DNA from: Oceanospirillaceae bacterium
Lineage (GTDB): Bacteria; Pseudomonadota; Gammaproteobacteria; Pseudomonadales; Balneatricaceae
Reading direction: 5' to 3'
Assembly: GCA_003497765.1 (NCBI GenBank)
Contig: DNNY01000091.1
Location: forward strand, 1 to 20,057
Length of the DNA: 20,057 nucleotides
The translations under genes were made by a program, and so were the position numbers. The notes under the pieces were generated by a model. It saw only the letters and a list, made by a program, of their open reading frames with translations. It was not told the origin of the DNA and did no database searches. Positions 6,912 through 14,195 of this stretch are shown here, piece after piece (within the stretch, counting starts at the first letter, position 1; the number at the start of each line of letters is the position of its first letter).

Positions 6912-8435
6912 ATGAAAAAAACTACCCTTTCCTTAGCAGTGACGTCTGCTATCTTGTTTAGTTCATCCGCTATGGCAGATTATTCTCGCTTTGGTGTTGA
7001 GAACGATATTCCAGGAACCTGTTCTTTTACAGAGATGGATAAAAAAGATTACAGTGGTACAACACTGAATATTATTACCCATGCTGTTCCTGTTATTGGT
7101 GAGCCAACTGCTTTGCATGCTCAGCAGTTTGAAGATCTTACTGGTGCTAAGGTAAACGTTGTTCATGTCCCATTTGGTGATTTGTTTCAGCGTATTATGA
7201 TTCCTTTCCAGACCAAACAAAATGCTTATGACGTTCTGTTTTATGGTTCGCTATGGAGTGGTGATTTCCAGAAGTTCTTAGCTGAAGTTCCTGAAAGCTA
7301 TCGTAATTCCAGTGGTATGGCCGATGTGACTCGTAACTACATCGATGTGGCTACTTGGGAAGATCGAATGATTCAGTACCCAGTAGACGGTGACCGACAC
7401 TACTTGAAGTACAGACTTGATATCTTCAATGATGCTAGCGCCCAAGCTAAATTTATGGAAGAAACTGGCCGAGCTTTGACTATTCCTGAAACATGGGAAG
7501 AGTATAACGAAGTAGCTGCTGTATTCTCCGGTTGGGACTGGGATGGTGATGGTAATCCAAACTATGGTTCTGCTGAAGTTGTTGCCCGTGACAACTTAAT
7601 GTTCTCTGCCTTTATTAGTCGTGTAGCACCTTATGCTAAACACCCTGATGTAAAAGGTGGTTTCTTCTTTGATCTAGAAACTATGGAACCACAGGTCAAC
7701 AACCCTGGTTGGGTTAAAGGCCTAGAGTTGTTTGTTGATGCCAAGAAGACTTGGGCACCTGGTGGGAGTAACTATGGCCTAGGTGATGAAATCTTCTCCT
7801 TTGGTGGTGGTGAAACCCTAATGAGTTATAGCTGGGACGATGCCTTTATCCAAGCTATGCAAGCAGATAGCCCAATTCGTAATAAGGTAGCCGCAGCTCC
7901 TCTACCTGGCGCTGGCCAGGTGTGGAACCGTGATACTGGTTCATGGGATACTTTTGAAACGCCAAACCGTGCGCCTTACATTACTTGGGGTTGGACAGCA
8001 GCTGTGTCTGAAATGTCTAAGAACAAGGATGCCGCATTTGACTATCTATGTTTCTTCTCTAATGAAACCAACACCCAGAGTGACCTTCAGATTGGTCGAT
8101 TTGGTGTGAACCCATACCGTACTGCCCACTTTGAAAAGAGCCTATGGGTAGACGAAATGGGTTGGGATGAAGCTGTTGCTGATAGCTACATTGATACCTT
8201 GTCTGGTATGGATACCAATACCAACCGTGTATTTGACCTTCGTGTTCCAGGTGTAGGTCAGTTTATGACTTCCATGGCGACAGGTGTAGCGGCAGCCATT
8301 GCTGGCCAGAAAACGGCACAAGAAGCAATGGATGGTGTAGCTGCCGAATGGGAGCAAATCGTTGATCGAATCGGTAAAGACCGCGTTCGTGAAGCCTATA
8401 GCGTTGTTGTGGCTCTAGAAGACAACGAACGTTAA
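6912..8435 (+). CDS. ABC importer periplasmic solute-binding protein (family 1)
   Basis: This 507-residue protein has a clear Sec signal peptide (MKKTTLSLAV..., cleavage probably after SAMA, residue 22) and is exported to the periplasm. The mature part has the layout of extracellular solute-binding proteins: a first strand LNIITHAVP (52-60), the ITGAKV-like LTGAKVNVVHV region (76-86), DVLFYGS, and an IPETWEEYNEVAAVF hinge region (191-205). It delivers the substrate to the permeases encoded downstream. Residues 209-215 read DWDGDGN, like a dockerin/EF-hand calcium loop, perhaps a structural calcium site. It is longer than MalE-type proteins (~400). AAGG at 6901-6904 precedes the ATG by seven bases. 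A hairpin directly after the stop probably gives it higher expression than the membrane genes. The substrate is not identifiable from sequence; an alcohol or polyol is inferred from context. Confidence 0.9.
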   Translation: MKKTTLSLAVTSAILFSSSAMADYSRFGVENDIPGTCSFTEMDKKDYSGTTLNIITHAVPVIGEPTALHAQQFEDLTGAKVNVVHVPFGDLFQRIMIPFQTKQNAYDVLFYGSLWSGDFQKFLAEVPESYRNSSGMADVTRNYIDVATWEDRMIQYPVDGDRHYLKYRLDIFNDASAQAKFMEETGRALTIPETWEEYNEVAAVFSGWDWDGDGNPNYGSAEVVARDNLMFSAFISRVAPYAKHPDVKGGFFFDLETMEPQVNNPGWVKGLELFVDAKKTWAPGGSNYGLGDEIFSFGGGETLMSYSWDDAFIQAMQADSPIRNKVAAAPLPGAGQVWNRDTGSWDTFETPNRAPYITWGWTAAVSEMSKNKDAAFDYLCFFSNETNTQSDLQIGRFGVNPYRTAHFEKSLWVDEMGWDEAVADSYIDTLSGMDTNTNRVFDLRVPGVGQFMTSMATGVAAAIAGQKTAQEAMDGVAAEWEQIVDRIGKDRVREAYSVVVALEDNER

Positions 8436-8441
8436 TGACTA

Positions 8442-8466
8442 AGCCCCGACGAACTTTGTCGGGGCT
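8442..8466 (+). terminator. Hairpin after the binding-protein gene, partial terminator or mRNA-stabilising stem
   Basis: A perfect 9-bp GC-rich stem (AGCCCCGAC / GTCGGGGCT) with a seven-base loop starts seven bases after the stop codon and is followed by CCTTTATT, a weak U-tract. Such elements between binding-protein and permease genes usually reduce read-through or protect the upstream mRNA, giving excess binding protein. The permease genes have no obvious promoter of their own, so termination is probably partial. Confidence 0.75.
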
Positions 8467-8593
8467 CCTTTATTCGTCATAAAGCCTGATGCTAAAGAAA
8501 AAGTTTAGACCACAACTGTAAAAACCTTTTCTAATCCATCGGGCTTAATTTATGTTAGTTTAATATTTCGCCTAATTATTTAAGGTAATCTAA

Positions 8594-9457
8594 ATGTTCA
8601 CGAAGTATAAACTCCTGTTTTTGTTACCCGGACTATTAGTCTTGATGGCAATTATCCTGTTCCCTCTGGGCTTCACTATTCGTGTCAGTTTCTCCAGTTG
8701 GGATGTAATCCAACCCGGCCTTGATTGGATAGGGGGTAATAACTATGCCCGTATGATTGCAGATAGTCGTTTTTGGGAAGCTTTACAGAGGTTAAGTTTT
8801 ATTTCTGTTGCGTCGGTACTTGCACAATATGTACTGGGTTTTTCTCTGGCTTTAATGGTTTGGAACCAAGTCAGAATGAAGCGCTTTATTCGCGTCTTGT
8901 TTCTGATCCCAATGATGACCACACCGGTAATTATGTCCGTTATCTGGCGTACTGTTTTTCATGAGTCTTTGGGTCCAGCAAATGACCTAATGAATTTAAT
9001 TGGCATTGGCCCAGTAGCTTGGTTATCAACGGAAACAATGGCTCTTGTCAGTGTCTTAATTGTTGAAATTTGGCAGTGGACTCCATTTATGTTCTTGCTG
9101 CTATTAGCTGGTTTGCTATCGCTACCGAAAGAGCCATTTTTGGCAGCCGCAATTGATGGTGCTGGCCCTATCAGAACATTTTTTAATGTGACTTTCCCAA
9201 TGATGTCGGCTATTTCTGTTGGTGCCATCATTATTCGCCTGATTGAAGCATCTAAAATTATGGATACCGTTTATGTATTGACTTCTGGGGGGCCAGGTAG
9301 CGCCACCGAAACGTCTAGTTATTACATCTATATACGCGGTTTACGTGATTTCCAAATAGGTTATTCAGCAGCACTGTCTATTACTTATCTGGTGATTATG
9401 ATCATTGCTCTCACTGTCATTGCCAAGGTGTTATCACGCCTGGTCACTGAAAAATAG
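8594..9457 (+). CDS. ABC importer inner-membrane permease, MalF/UgpA type
   Basis: This 287-residue integral membrane protein has about six hydrophobic segments, beginning with one at residues 8-28. The cytoplasmic EAA loop that docks on the ATPases is at about 179-202 (KEPFLAAAIDGAG ... VTFP). It belongs to the binding-protein-dependent transport permease family that imports sugars, polyols and glycerol phosphate. AAGGT at 8582-8586 precedes the ATG at a suitable distance. It is separated from the binding-protein gene by a 158-base structured spacer and from the next permease by six bases. It forms the translocation pore as a heterodimer with the next gene's product. Substrate specificity cannot be read from the sequence. 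Confidence 0.93.
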   Translation: MFTKYKLLFLLPGLLVLMAIILFPLGFTIRVSFSSWDVIQPGLDWIGGNNYARMIADSRFWEALQRLSFISVASVLAQYVLGFSLALMVWNQVRMKRFIRVLFLIPMMTTPVIMSVIWRTVFHESLGPANDLMNLIGIGPVAWLSTETMALVSVLIVEIWQWTPFMFLLLLAGLLSLPKEPFLAAAIDGAGPIRTFFNVTFPMMSAISVGAIIIRLIEASKIMDTVYVLTSGGPGSATETSSYYIYIRGLRDFQIGYSAALSITYLVIMIIALTVIAKVLSRLVTEK

Positions 9458-9463
9458 GATTAA

Positions 9464-10315
9464 ATGATGAACAGTTCAGGTTATAAGATATTTAAATTTG
9501 TCTTTTTGGCTTTTTGGGCAAGCTTTGTTGTGGCGCCTTTTTTATGGGCCCTCACCACATCGTTTAAAACTATTAACGGTGTTACTAGTGGTGCTACTTA
9601 TATTCCGTGGGTGGACTATGAGCCCTCTTTGGATGGTTGGCGCAATGTACTAGGTACTGGCTCACAAGGGATTAATGTAATTGAACCCTTTATATCCAGT
9701 GCTTATGTAACTATCGGTGCTAGTGCACTTAGTTTGGTGTTAGGTACCTTTGTTGCCTATGGTTTATCGCGCTTTAAATATAGAGCTGGTTTTATTCGTA
9801 ATGGGGATATTACCTTCTTCTTTATTTCACAGCGTATTATGCCGCCCGTCGTATTGTCGATTCCGTTCTTTTTAATGCTGCAACAATTAGGTCTGTTGGA
9901 TTCTATTTTCGGTTTAATATTGGTTTATATTGCCCTATTAATGCCGATCGCAGTTTGGGTTATGGTGGATTTTTTCAATAATATCCCTAAAGAAATTGAT
10001 GAAATGGCGATGTTAGATGGTTGCTCACCATTGCAAACCTTCTTGCGCGTTATCCTGCCTAACGCCAAACCCGGACTTGTAGTTGCTGGCTTATTTTGTG
10101 TAATTTTTGGTTGGAACGATTTCTTCTTTGCTTTCACCCTTACCTTTACCGAGACACAGTTGCTGCCCGTAGCCATCGTGTCCCTAAACTCATCAGCCAC
10201 ACCTTGGTGGAGCTTATCAGCATCAGCGTTGATTTCCATAGCCCCACTTATTTTTGTTGCAGTGCTTGTTGAAAAATACCTTGACCGCGGAAATCTTGCG
10301 GGTGCAGTAAAATAG
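9464..10315 (+). CDS. ABC importer inner-membrane permease, MalG/UgpE type
   Basis: This second permease of 283 residues has about six membrane segments. An EAA loop is at about 176-199 (KEIDEMAMLDGCSP ... RVILP). The C-terminal end DRGNLAGAVK is close to the RG...AGAVK tail typical of MalG-like permeases. It pairs with the upstream permease. Two adjacent ATG codons (9464 and 9467) are possible starts; AGGA at 9456-9459 is better spaced for 9467, which would remove one residue. The stop is 11 bases before the first ATPase gene, so the genes are clearly cotranscribed. Confidence 0.93.
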   Translation: MMNSSGYKIFKFVFLAFWASFVVAPFLWALTTSFKTINGVTSGATYIPWVDYEPSLDGWRNVLGTGSQGINVIEPFISSAYVTIGASALSLVLGTFVAYGLSRFKYRAGFIRNGDITFFFISQRIMPPVVLSIPFFLMLQQLGLLDSIFGLILVYIALLMPIAVWVMVDFFNNIPKEIDEMAMLDGCSPLQTFLRVILPNAKPGLVVAGLFCVIFGWNDFFFAFTLTFTETQLLPVAIVSLNSSATPWWSLSASALISIAPLIFVAVLVEKYLDRGNLAGAVK

Positions 10316-10326
10316 GAAGCTGATAT

Positions 10327-11436
10327 ATGTCTATAGTTGCAGAAAATATTAATTTAACTGTTGATGGGGAAACTTATCTCCGTAATGTCAGTTTTGAACT
10401 GCCCAATGAAGATTTCTTTATTATTGTTGGCCGTACTAAAGCCGGTAAAACCACGCTTTTACGTTTGTTGGCTGGGTTGGAAGAAATTGACAGTGGCAGT
10501 TTGACTTTGGATGGTGATGACCTAACCAAAATGCCACCTTGGGAACGCAAGGTGGGCATGGTGTATCAACAATTTATTAACTATCCACATTTGAATAATT
10601 TTGAAAATATTGCCTTTCCCTTGCGCCGGGCGGGTTTGCCCGAAGATAAAATTGCCGAGGCAGTTAATAAAGTGGCTGCCGTTCTAGGTGTGGAGGAATT
10701 TTTAGAAAAATTACCTTCCGAACTATCTGGTGGTCAACAACAGCGTATAGCTTTGGCACGAGCCCTAGTAAAGGATAGTAAGTTATTAATACTGGATGAG
10801 CCACTGGTTAACCTTGACTATAAACTGCGCGAGCAGTTGCGTGAGGAATTCAAAAATATATTTAATGACCAACGTGAACGTCTGGTAATTTACTCCACCA
10901 CTGAGCCTGCAGAAGCAATGGAGCTGAATGGCACTGTTATTGTTATGCATGAAGGCGAAATTATCCAGATTGGTGCTGCGGAAGAGGTTTACAATCGACC
11001 TGCTAATACCCGCGTTGCTGAGGTCTTTAATGATCCACCAATGAATTTGGTAAGAGGCGTTGTCGAGGGTAATCGCATTCACCTTAATCAAGATGTCATT
11101 ATGGCCTTGCCAGCTCATCTGCAAAACCTTGCTGCTGGCAGATATACCTTTGGTATTCGTGCGGCTGATATAAATTTAAAGCCAGATGCATATGCAGCTG
11201 AAGTCCAACTGGGTGAAATTAATGGCTCCGAAACTATCCTGCATATCAAACTAGGTGATATTAGCCTAGTGACAGAGCAGGAAGGTGTGCATCAATATGA
11301 TTTAGGTGCTTCGGCGAGTGTTGATTTCGACTTGAACCAGCTTTATGTCTTTGATAACAATGGTGATTTGCTATTCTCGCCTGCTACAAATAGTAGTTTT
11401 GAAAAGGCAATGCAAGATCAGGAAAAGGATAATTAA
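10327..11436 (+). CDS. ABC importer ATPase 1, GlpS-like, intact signature but no H-loop histidine
   Basis: This 369-residue ATPase has an N-terminal nucleotide-binding domain and a C-terminal OB-like regulatory domain (about 235-350), as in MalK/UgpC. Visible motifs are Walker A GRTKAGKT (35-42), Q-loop YQQF (80-83), a perfect signature LSGGQQQR (133-140), Walker B LLILDEP (153-159) and D-loop VNLD. Where MalK has the switch histidine in YVTHD, this protein reads YSTTE, with T192 in place of the histidine. The YQQFINYP and TTEPAEA segments resemble what I recall of GlpS, one of two different ATPases of the rhizobial glycerol importer GlpSTPQV. It is predicted to form a heterodimer with the product of the next gene, which starts three bases after this stop. 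Confidence 0.92.
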   Translation: MSIVAENINLTVDGETYLRNVSFELPNEDFFIIVGRTKAGKTTLLRLLAGLEEIDSGSLTLDGDDLTKMPPWERKVGMVYQQFINYPHLNNFENIAFPLRRAGLPEDKIAEAVNKVAAVLGVEEFLEKLPSELSGGQQQRIALARALVKDSKLLILDEPLVNLDYKLREQLREEFKNIFNDQRERLVIYSTTEPAEAMELNGTVIVMHEGEIIQIGAAEEVYNRPANTRVAEVFNDPPMNLVRGVVEGNRIHLNQDVIMALPAHLQNLAAGRYTFGIRAADINLKPDAYAAEVQLGEINGSETILHIKLGDISLVTEQEGVHQYDLGASASVDFDLNQLYVFDNNGDLLFSPATNSSFEKAMQDQEKDN

Positions 11437-11438
11437 GA

Positions 11439-12515
11439 ATGGCTAGTATAGATTTAAAAAACATCGCTCATAGCTATGATCCAACGGCAAAGGATCCCAT
11501 TTTCGCCCTGCAACCGTTTAATTTGCATTGGGAAGATGGCGGTACCTATGCACTCCTAGGCCCTTCTGGCTGTGGTAAATCAACAATGCTTAACATCATG
11601 TCTGGGCTGTTAACACCGTCCCATGGCCAGTTATTGGTAGATAATAAAGATGTGACTCATTTGCCTACAACCCAGCGTAATATTGCCCAGGTTTTCCAAT
11701 TTCCGGTTATTTATAAATCGAAAACGATATATGAAAACCTAGCTTTCCCGTTACGCTGTATCAAAATGAATAAGCATGATATTGACCGCCGAGTGAAGGA
11801 AGTTGCCGACCTGCTGAATTTGACCAATATCCTGTCAAAATCAGCTAATAGTGTATCAGCGGATACCAAACAGCTGATTTCAGTAGGACGTGGTCTAGTG
11901 CGGGAAAATGTATCAGCCATTTTGATGGATGAGCCTCTAACCGTTATTGACCCACAATTGAAGTTTGAATTGCGCCGAAAACTAAAAGAAATTAGTGCGC
12001 GTTATGGTCATACACTAATCTATGTGACCCATGATCAGAACGAGGCCATGACCTTAGCCGACCAAGTGGTGGTTATGGATAAAGGCCAGATTATGCAAAT
12101 GGGTTCACCCGAAGAACTGTTTGAAAATCCTAGCCATATGCATGTGGGTTACTTTATTGGTTCTCCGGCCATGAACTTTATGAATTGTCGTTTATCCGAC
12201 CAAGGTATTCATATTGATGACCATTTTGTACCTATGGAGTTAGAAGGCATAGCCGATAGCGCCGCTTTAAATATGGGTGTGCGTCCCGAGTATGTTAGCT
12301 TCTCTGATACCCCCGTCGCCAACAGCGTTCCAGCCGAGATTGTGGAAGTGCAAAACTTAGGTAAATACGCCATTGCTACGGCAAAATTTGGTAATCAAAG
12401 GGTAAAAGCCCGATTGTCTGGCAAAAGCAAATTACCTTCTGGAGCTACCAATCTGGTACTGCATAAGGAGCATATGCGTTTGTATGTAGATGGCCATCTT
12501 TATAGTGCAAGCTAA
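11439..12515 (+). CDS. ABC importer ATPase 2, GlpT-like, degenerate signature motif
   Basis: This 358-residue MalK-type ATPase has a C-terminal regulatory domain (about 235-350). Walker A GPSGCGKST (41-49), Walker B ILMDEP (161-166) and the switch histidine in YVTHDQ (H198) are intact. The ABC signature, however, reads VSADTKQ (139-145) where LSGGQQQ is expected, and the D-loop is TVID. The VFQFPVIY and GRGLVR segments resemble what I recall of GlpT of the glycerol/polyol importer family. With ATPase 1 lacking the H-loop histidine, the two should build one complete and one crippled ATP site. AAGGA inside the end of the upstream gene (about 11425-11429) serves as ribosome binding site. It is the last gene of the operon and is followed by a hairpin. 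Confidence 0.92.
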   Translation: MASIDLKNIAHSYDPTAKDPIFALQPFNLHWEDGGTYALLGPSGCGKSTMLNIMSGLLTPSHGQLLVDNKDVTHLPTTQRNIAQVFQFPVIYKSKTIYENLAFPLRCIKMNKHDIDRRVKEVADLLNLTNILSKSANSVSADTKQLISVGRGLVRENVSAILMDEPLTVIDPQLKFELRRKLKEISARYGHTLIYVTHDQNEAMTLADQVVVMDKGQIMQMGSPEELFENPSHMHVGYFIGSPAMNFMNCRLSDQGIHIDDHFVPMELEGIADSAALNMGVRPEYVSFSDTPVANSVPAEIVEVQNLGKYAIATAKFGNQRVKARLSGKSKLPSGATNLVLHKEHMRLYVDGHLYSAS

Positions 12516-12520
12516 TCTCA

Positions 12521-12557
12521 AGTTGGCCTAGCTGTTGAATTATCAGTTAGGCCAACT
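12521..12557 (+). terminator. Hairpin at the end of the importer operon, probable terminator
   Basis: A 10-bp stem AGTTGGCCTA / TAGGCCAACT extends by CTG/CAG after one mismatch, leaving a nine-base loop. It begins five bases after the stop of ATPase 2 and lies between the convergent importer and glutamate mutase operons. The plus strand continues as CTCTCTATAAAA rather than a clean T-run, so termination is likely but not certain. Confidence 0.6.
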
Positions 12558-12615
12558 CTCTCTATAAAAAAATTGGTTGTAGAAAGTTTTCGCAATAACA
12601 GGCTCTTAAGTATGT

Positions 12616-14184
12616 CTAATTTACTAACTCTTTTTTGAGCGCTTCTTTATTAATGCGATTCTTATCACTTTGTACTAAGGGCAGTGATTTTTTAAACACA
12701 ATACGACTGGGTAGCATATAAGAGGCTAAATGCTGTTTTAGTTCAAACAGAATTTCCTGATCAGAGATCTGACTAGATGCGGAATAGACCAGTACAATTT
12801 CTTCTTCTATGGCTTCATTGGCCACACCAAATACCGCACATTGTTGGATTTGGGGAATATTGCGTTTGACCACTGATTCCACTTCGAAGGGGGAGACACG
12901 GAAACCCCGGGTTTTGATCATATCGTCGCGGCGGCCAACAAAGTAGAAATAGCCTTCTTCATCTCGATAGACATAGTCACCGCTAGCCACTACTAGCTCA
13001 TCCGTCAGTTGGCCTTCCAAATTAACCACATCCTTTAAGATCTGTACAGATTTAAAGCGCTCCGCTGTCTCCACGGGTGCATTCCAAAAGCCACGGTAGA
13101 TAAAGCCGCCACGATGGATAAGTTCGCCTACTTCTCGCGGGGCACATTCTTTGCCATCTTCATTAATGACATAGAGCTCCACATCCGGAATAGGTTTACC
13201 AATAGAGTCTGGGCGAATCATGATTTGGCTGGGGTCTAAATAGGCTGAACGGAAGGCTTCCGTTAGGCCATGCATAGAATAGAACTTGGCCTGCTGGAAG
13301 GTATCGTGGCAGTCTTTAACCATCTTAGCCGTCACATTACCACCCGATGAGGTAATAATTCGAAGTTGATCAAATAAGCCTGCGGTGGGTCGTCTAGCCT
13401 CAACAGCTTCAAACATCTCGGCAATATGTACCGGCATAAGTGCCAGCACCGTGACTTGGTCATTAATAAGGTGATTAAACACATCTTCGGGCAGAATAAA
13501 CCGGTGTAAGGCCAAGGTGGCGCGCTTATATAAGGCGCAAAAGATCTGATTCAGGCCATAATCCAAATTAAAGATCAGCAGGCCGGAGATAATATCATCT
13601 TCTTGCAAATCCAAATATTGAGACACCACGCGGGCGGAGTCAATTAAGTTGGCATGGGACAGCACAATACCCTTTGGCGTACCAGTTAAACCAAAAGAAT
13701 AGGTGATAACGGCATTTTCATGGCCATTCACATTGGCGGCAAAGGGTTTGTTATAGTATTTATAGATTTCTTCAAAGGAGGCGATATTTTGGTCGGTGGT
13801 TTCATAGGCAATAATATGGCCTGCGAAGTTGATATCCTGCATGGTCTCCAACTTCATTTGGTCAGTGATCATAACCTGAATATCACAGTCCTTAATAATA
13901 TAGTCTACCTGTTCCGATTGTAGGAGTTTGGTTAATGGCACCAGCACATAATTGGTAGATAGCGTGGCCAGAATAGCGATAACAAGATCCAAGCCCTTAT
14001 TAGAATAGACCCCCACGCGGGTATTGGCTGGGAGATGAAGTTCGTCCAGATAGAGTGCCACCTGATTCACTTTGGTGAGAAGTTCACTGTAGGTGATACT
14101 TTTCTCTTCCTGCTTGATCGCCACCTTATCGGGGTGAGAAGCTGCAGCATATTCAAGCAGGGTGCGCACACAATTGATTGACAT
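12616..14184 (-). CDS. AMP-forming acyl/aminoacyl ligase (ANL superfamily), divergent
   Basis: This 522-residue enzyme of the adenylate-forming superfamily would activate a carboxylic acid with ATP to an acyl-AMP and pass it to CoA or a carrier protein. A5 is seen as SMHGLTEA (303-310), A7 as SGDYVYRD (401-408) and A8 as GRRDDMIKTRGFRVSPFEVE (417-436). The HGLTEAFRSAYLDP region resembles the exosortase-A-associated ligase family. Two core sites are unusual. The A3 P-loop reads TYSFGLTGTPKG (161-172) instead of YTSGTTGxPKG. Aligned from the conserved IN/ID-x-x-AL end, the catalytic A10 lysine position is R510, with a lysine at 508. A strong AAGGAG (14192-14197) overlaps the mutL stop, seven bases before the ATG. 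It is the last gene of the glutamate mutase operon, so methylaspartate, glutamate or a derivative is the inferred substrate. No carrier protein is in the window. Confidence 0.85.
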   Translation of the reverse strand: MSINCVRTLLEYAAASHPDKVAIKQEEKSITYSELLTKVNQVALYLDELHLPANTRVGVYSNKGLDLVIAILATLSTNYVLVPLTKLLQSEQVDYIIKDCDIQVMITDQMKLETMQDINFAGHIIAYETTDQNIASFEEIYKYYNKPFAANVNGHENAVITYSFGLTGTPKGIVLSHANLIDSARVVSQYLDLQEDDIISGLLIFNLDYGLNQIFCALYKRATLALHRFILPEDVFNHLINDQVTVLALMPVHIAEMFEAVEARRPTAGLFDQLRIITSSGGNVTAKMVKDCHDTFQQAKFYSMHGLTEAFRSAYLDPSQIMIRPDSIGKPIPDVELYVINEDGKECAPREVGELIHRGGFIYRGFWNAPVETAERFKSVQILKDVVNLEGQLTDELVVASGDYVYRDEEGYFYFVGRRDDMIKTRGFRVSPFEVESVVKRNIPQIQQCAVFGVANEAIEEEIVLVYSASSQISDQEILFELKQHLASYMLPSRIVFKKSLPLVQSDKNRINKEALKKELVN

Positions 14185-14195
14185 TCTTCTTCTCC

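Noticed and set aside
6912..12515. Maltose or sn-glycerol-3-phosphate importer (MalEFGK / UgpBAEC)
   Set aside because: Those systems use one ATPase gene; here there are two different ATPases of GlpS/GlpT type and the binding protein does not resemble MalE or UgpB closely.
12521..12557. The intergenic hairpin as terminator of the minus-strand mutase operon
   Set aside because: On the minus strand the T-run precedes the stem rather than following it, so the hairpin is assigned only to the plus-strand importer operon; a bidirectional role is unproven.
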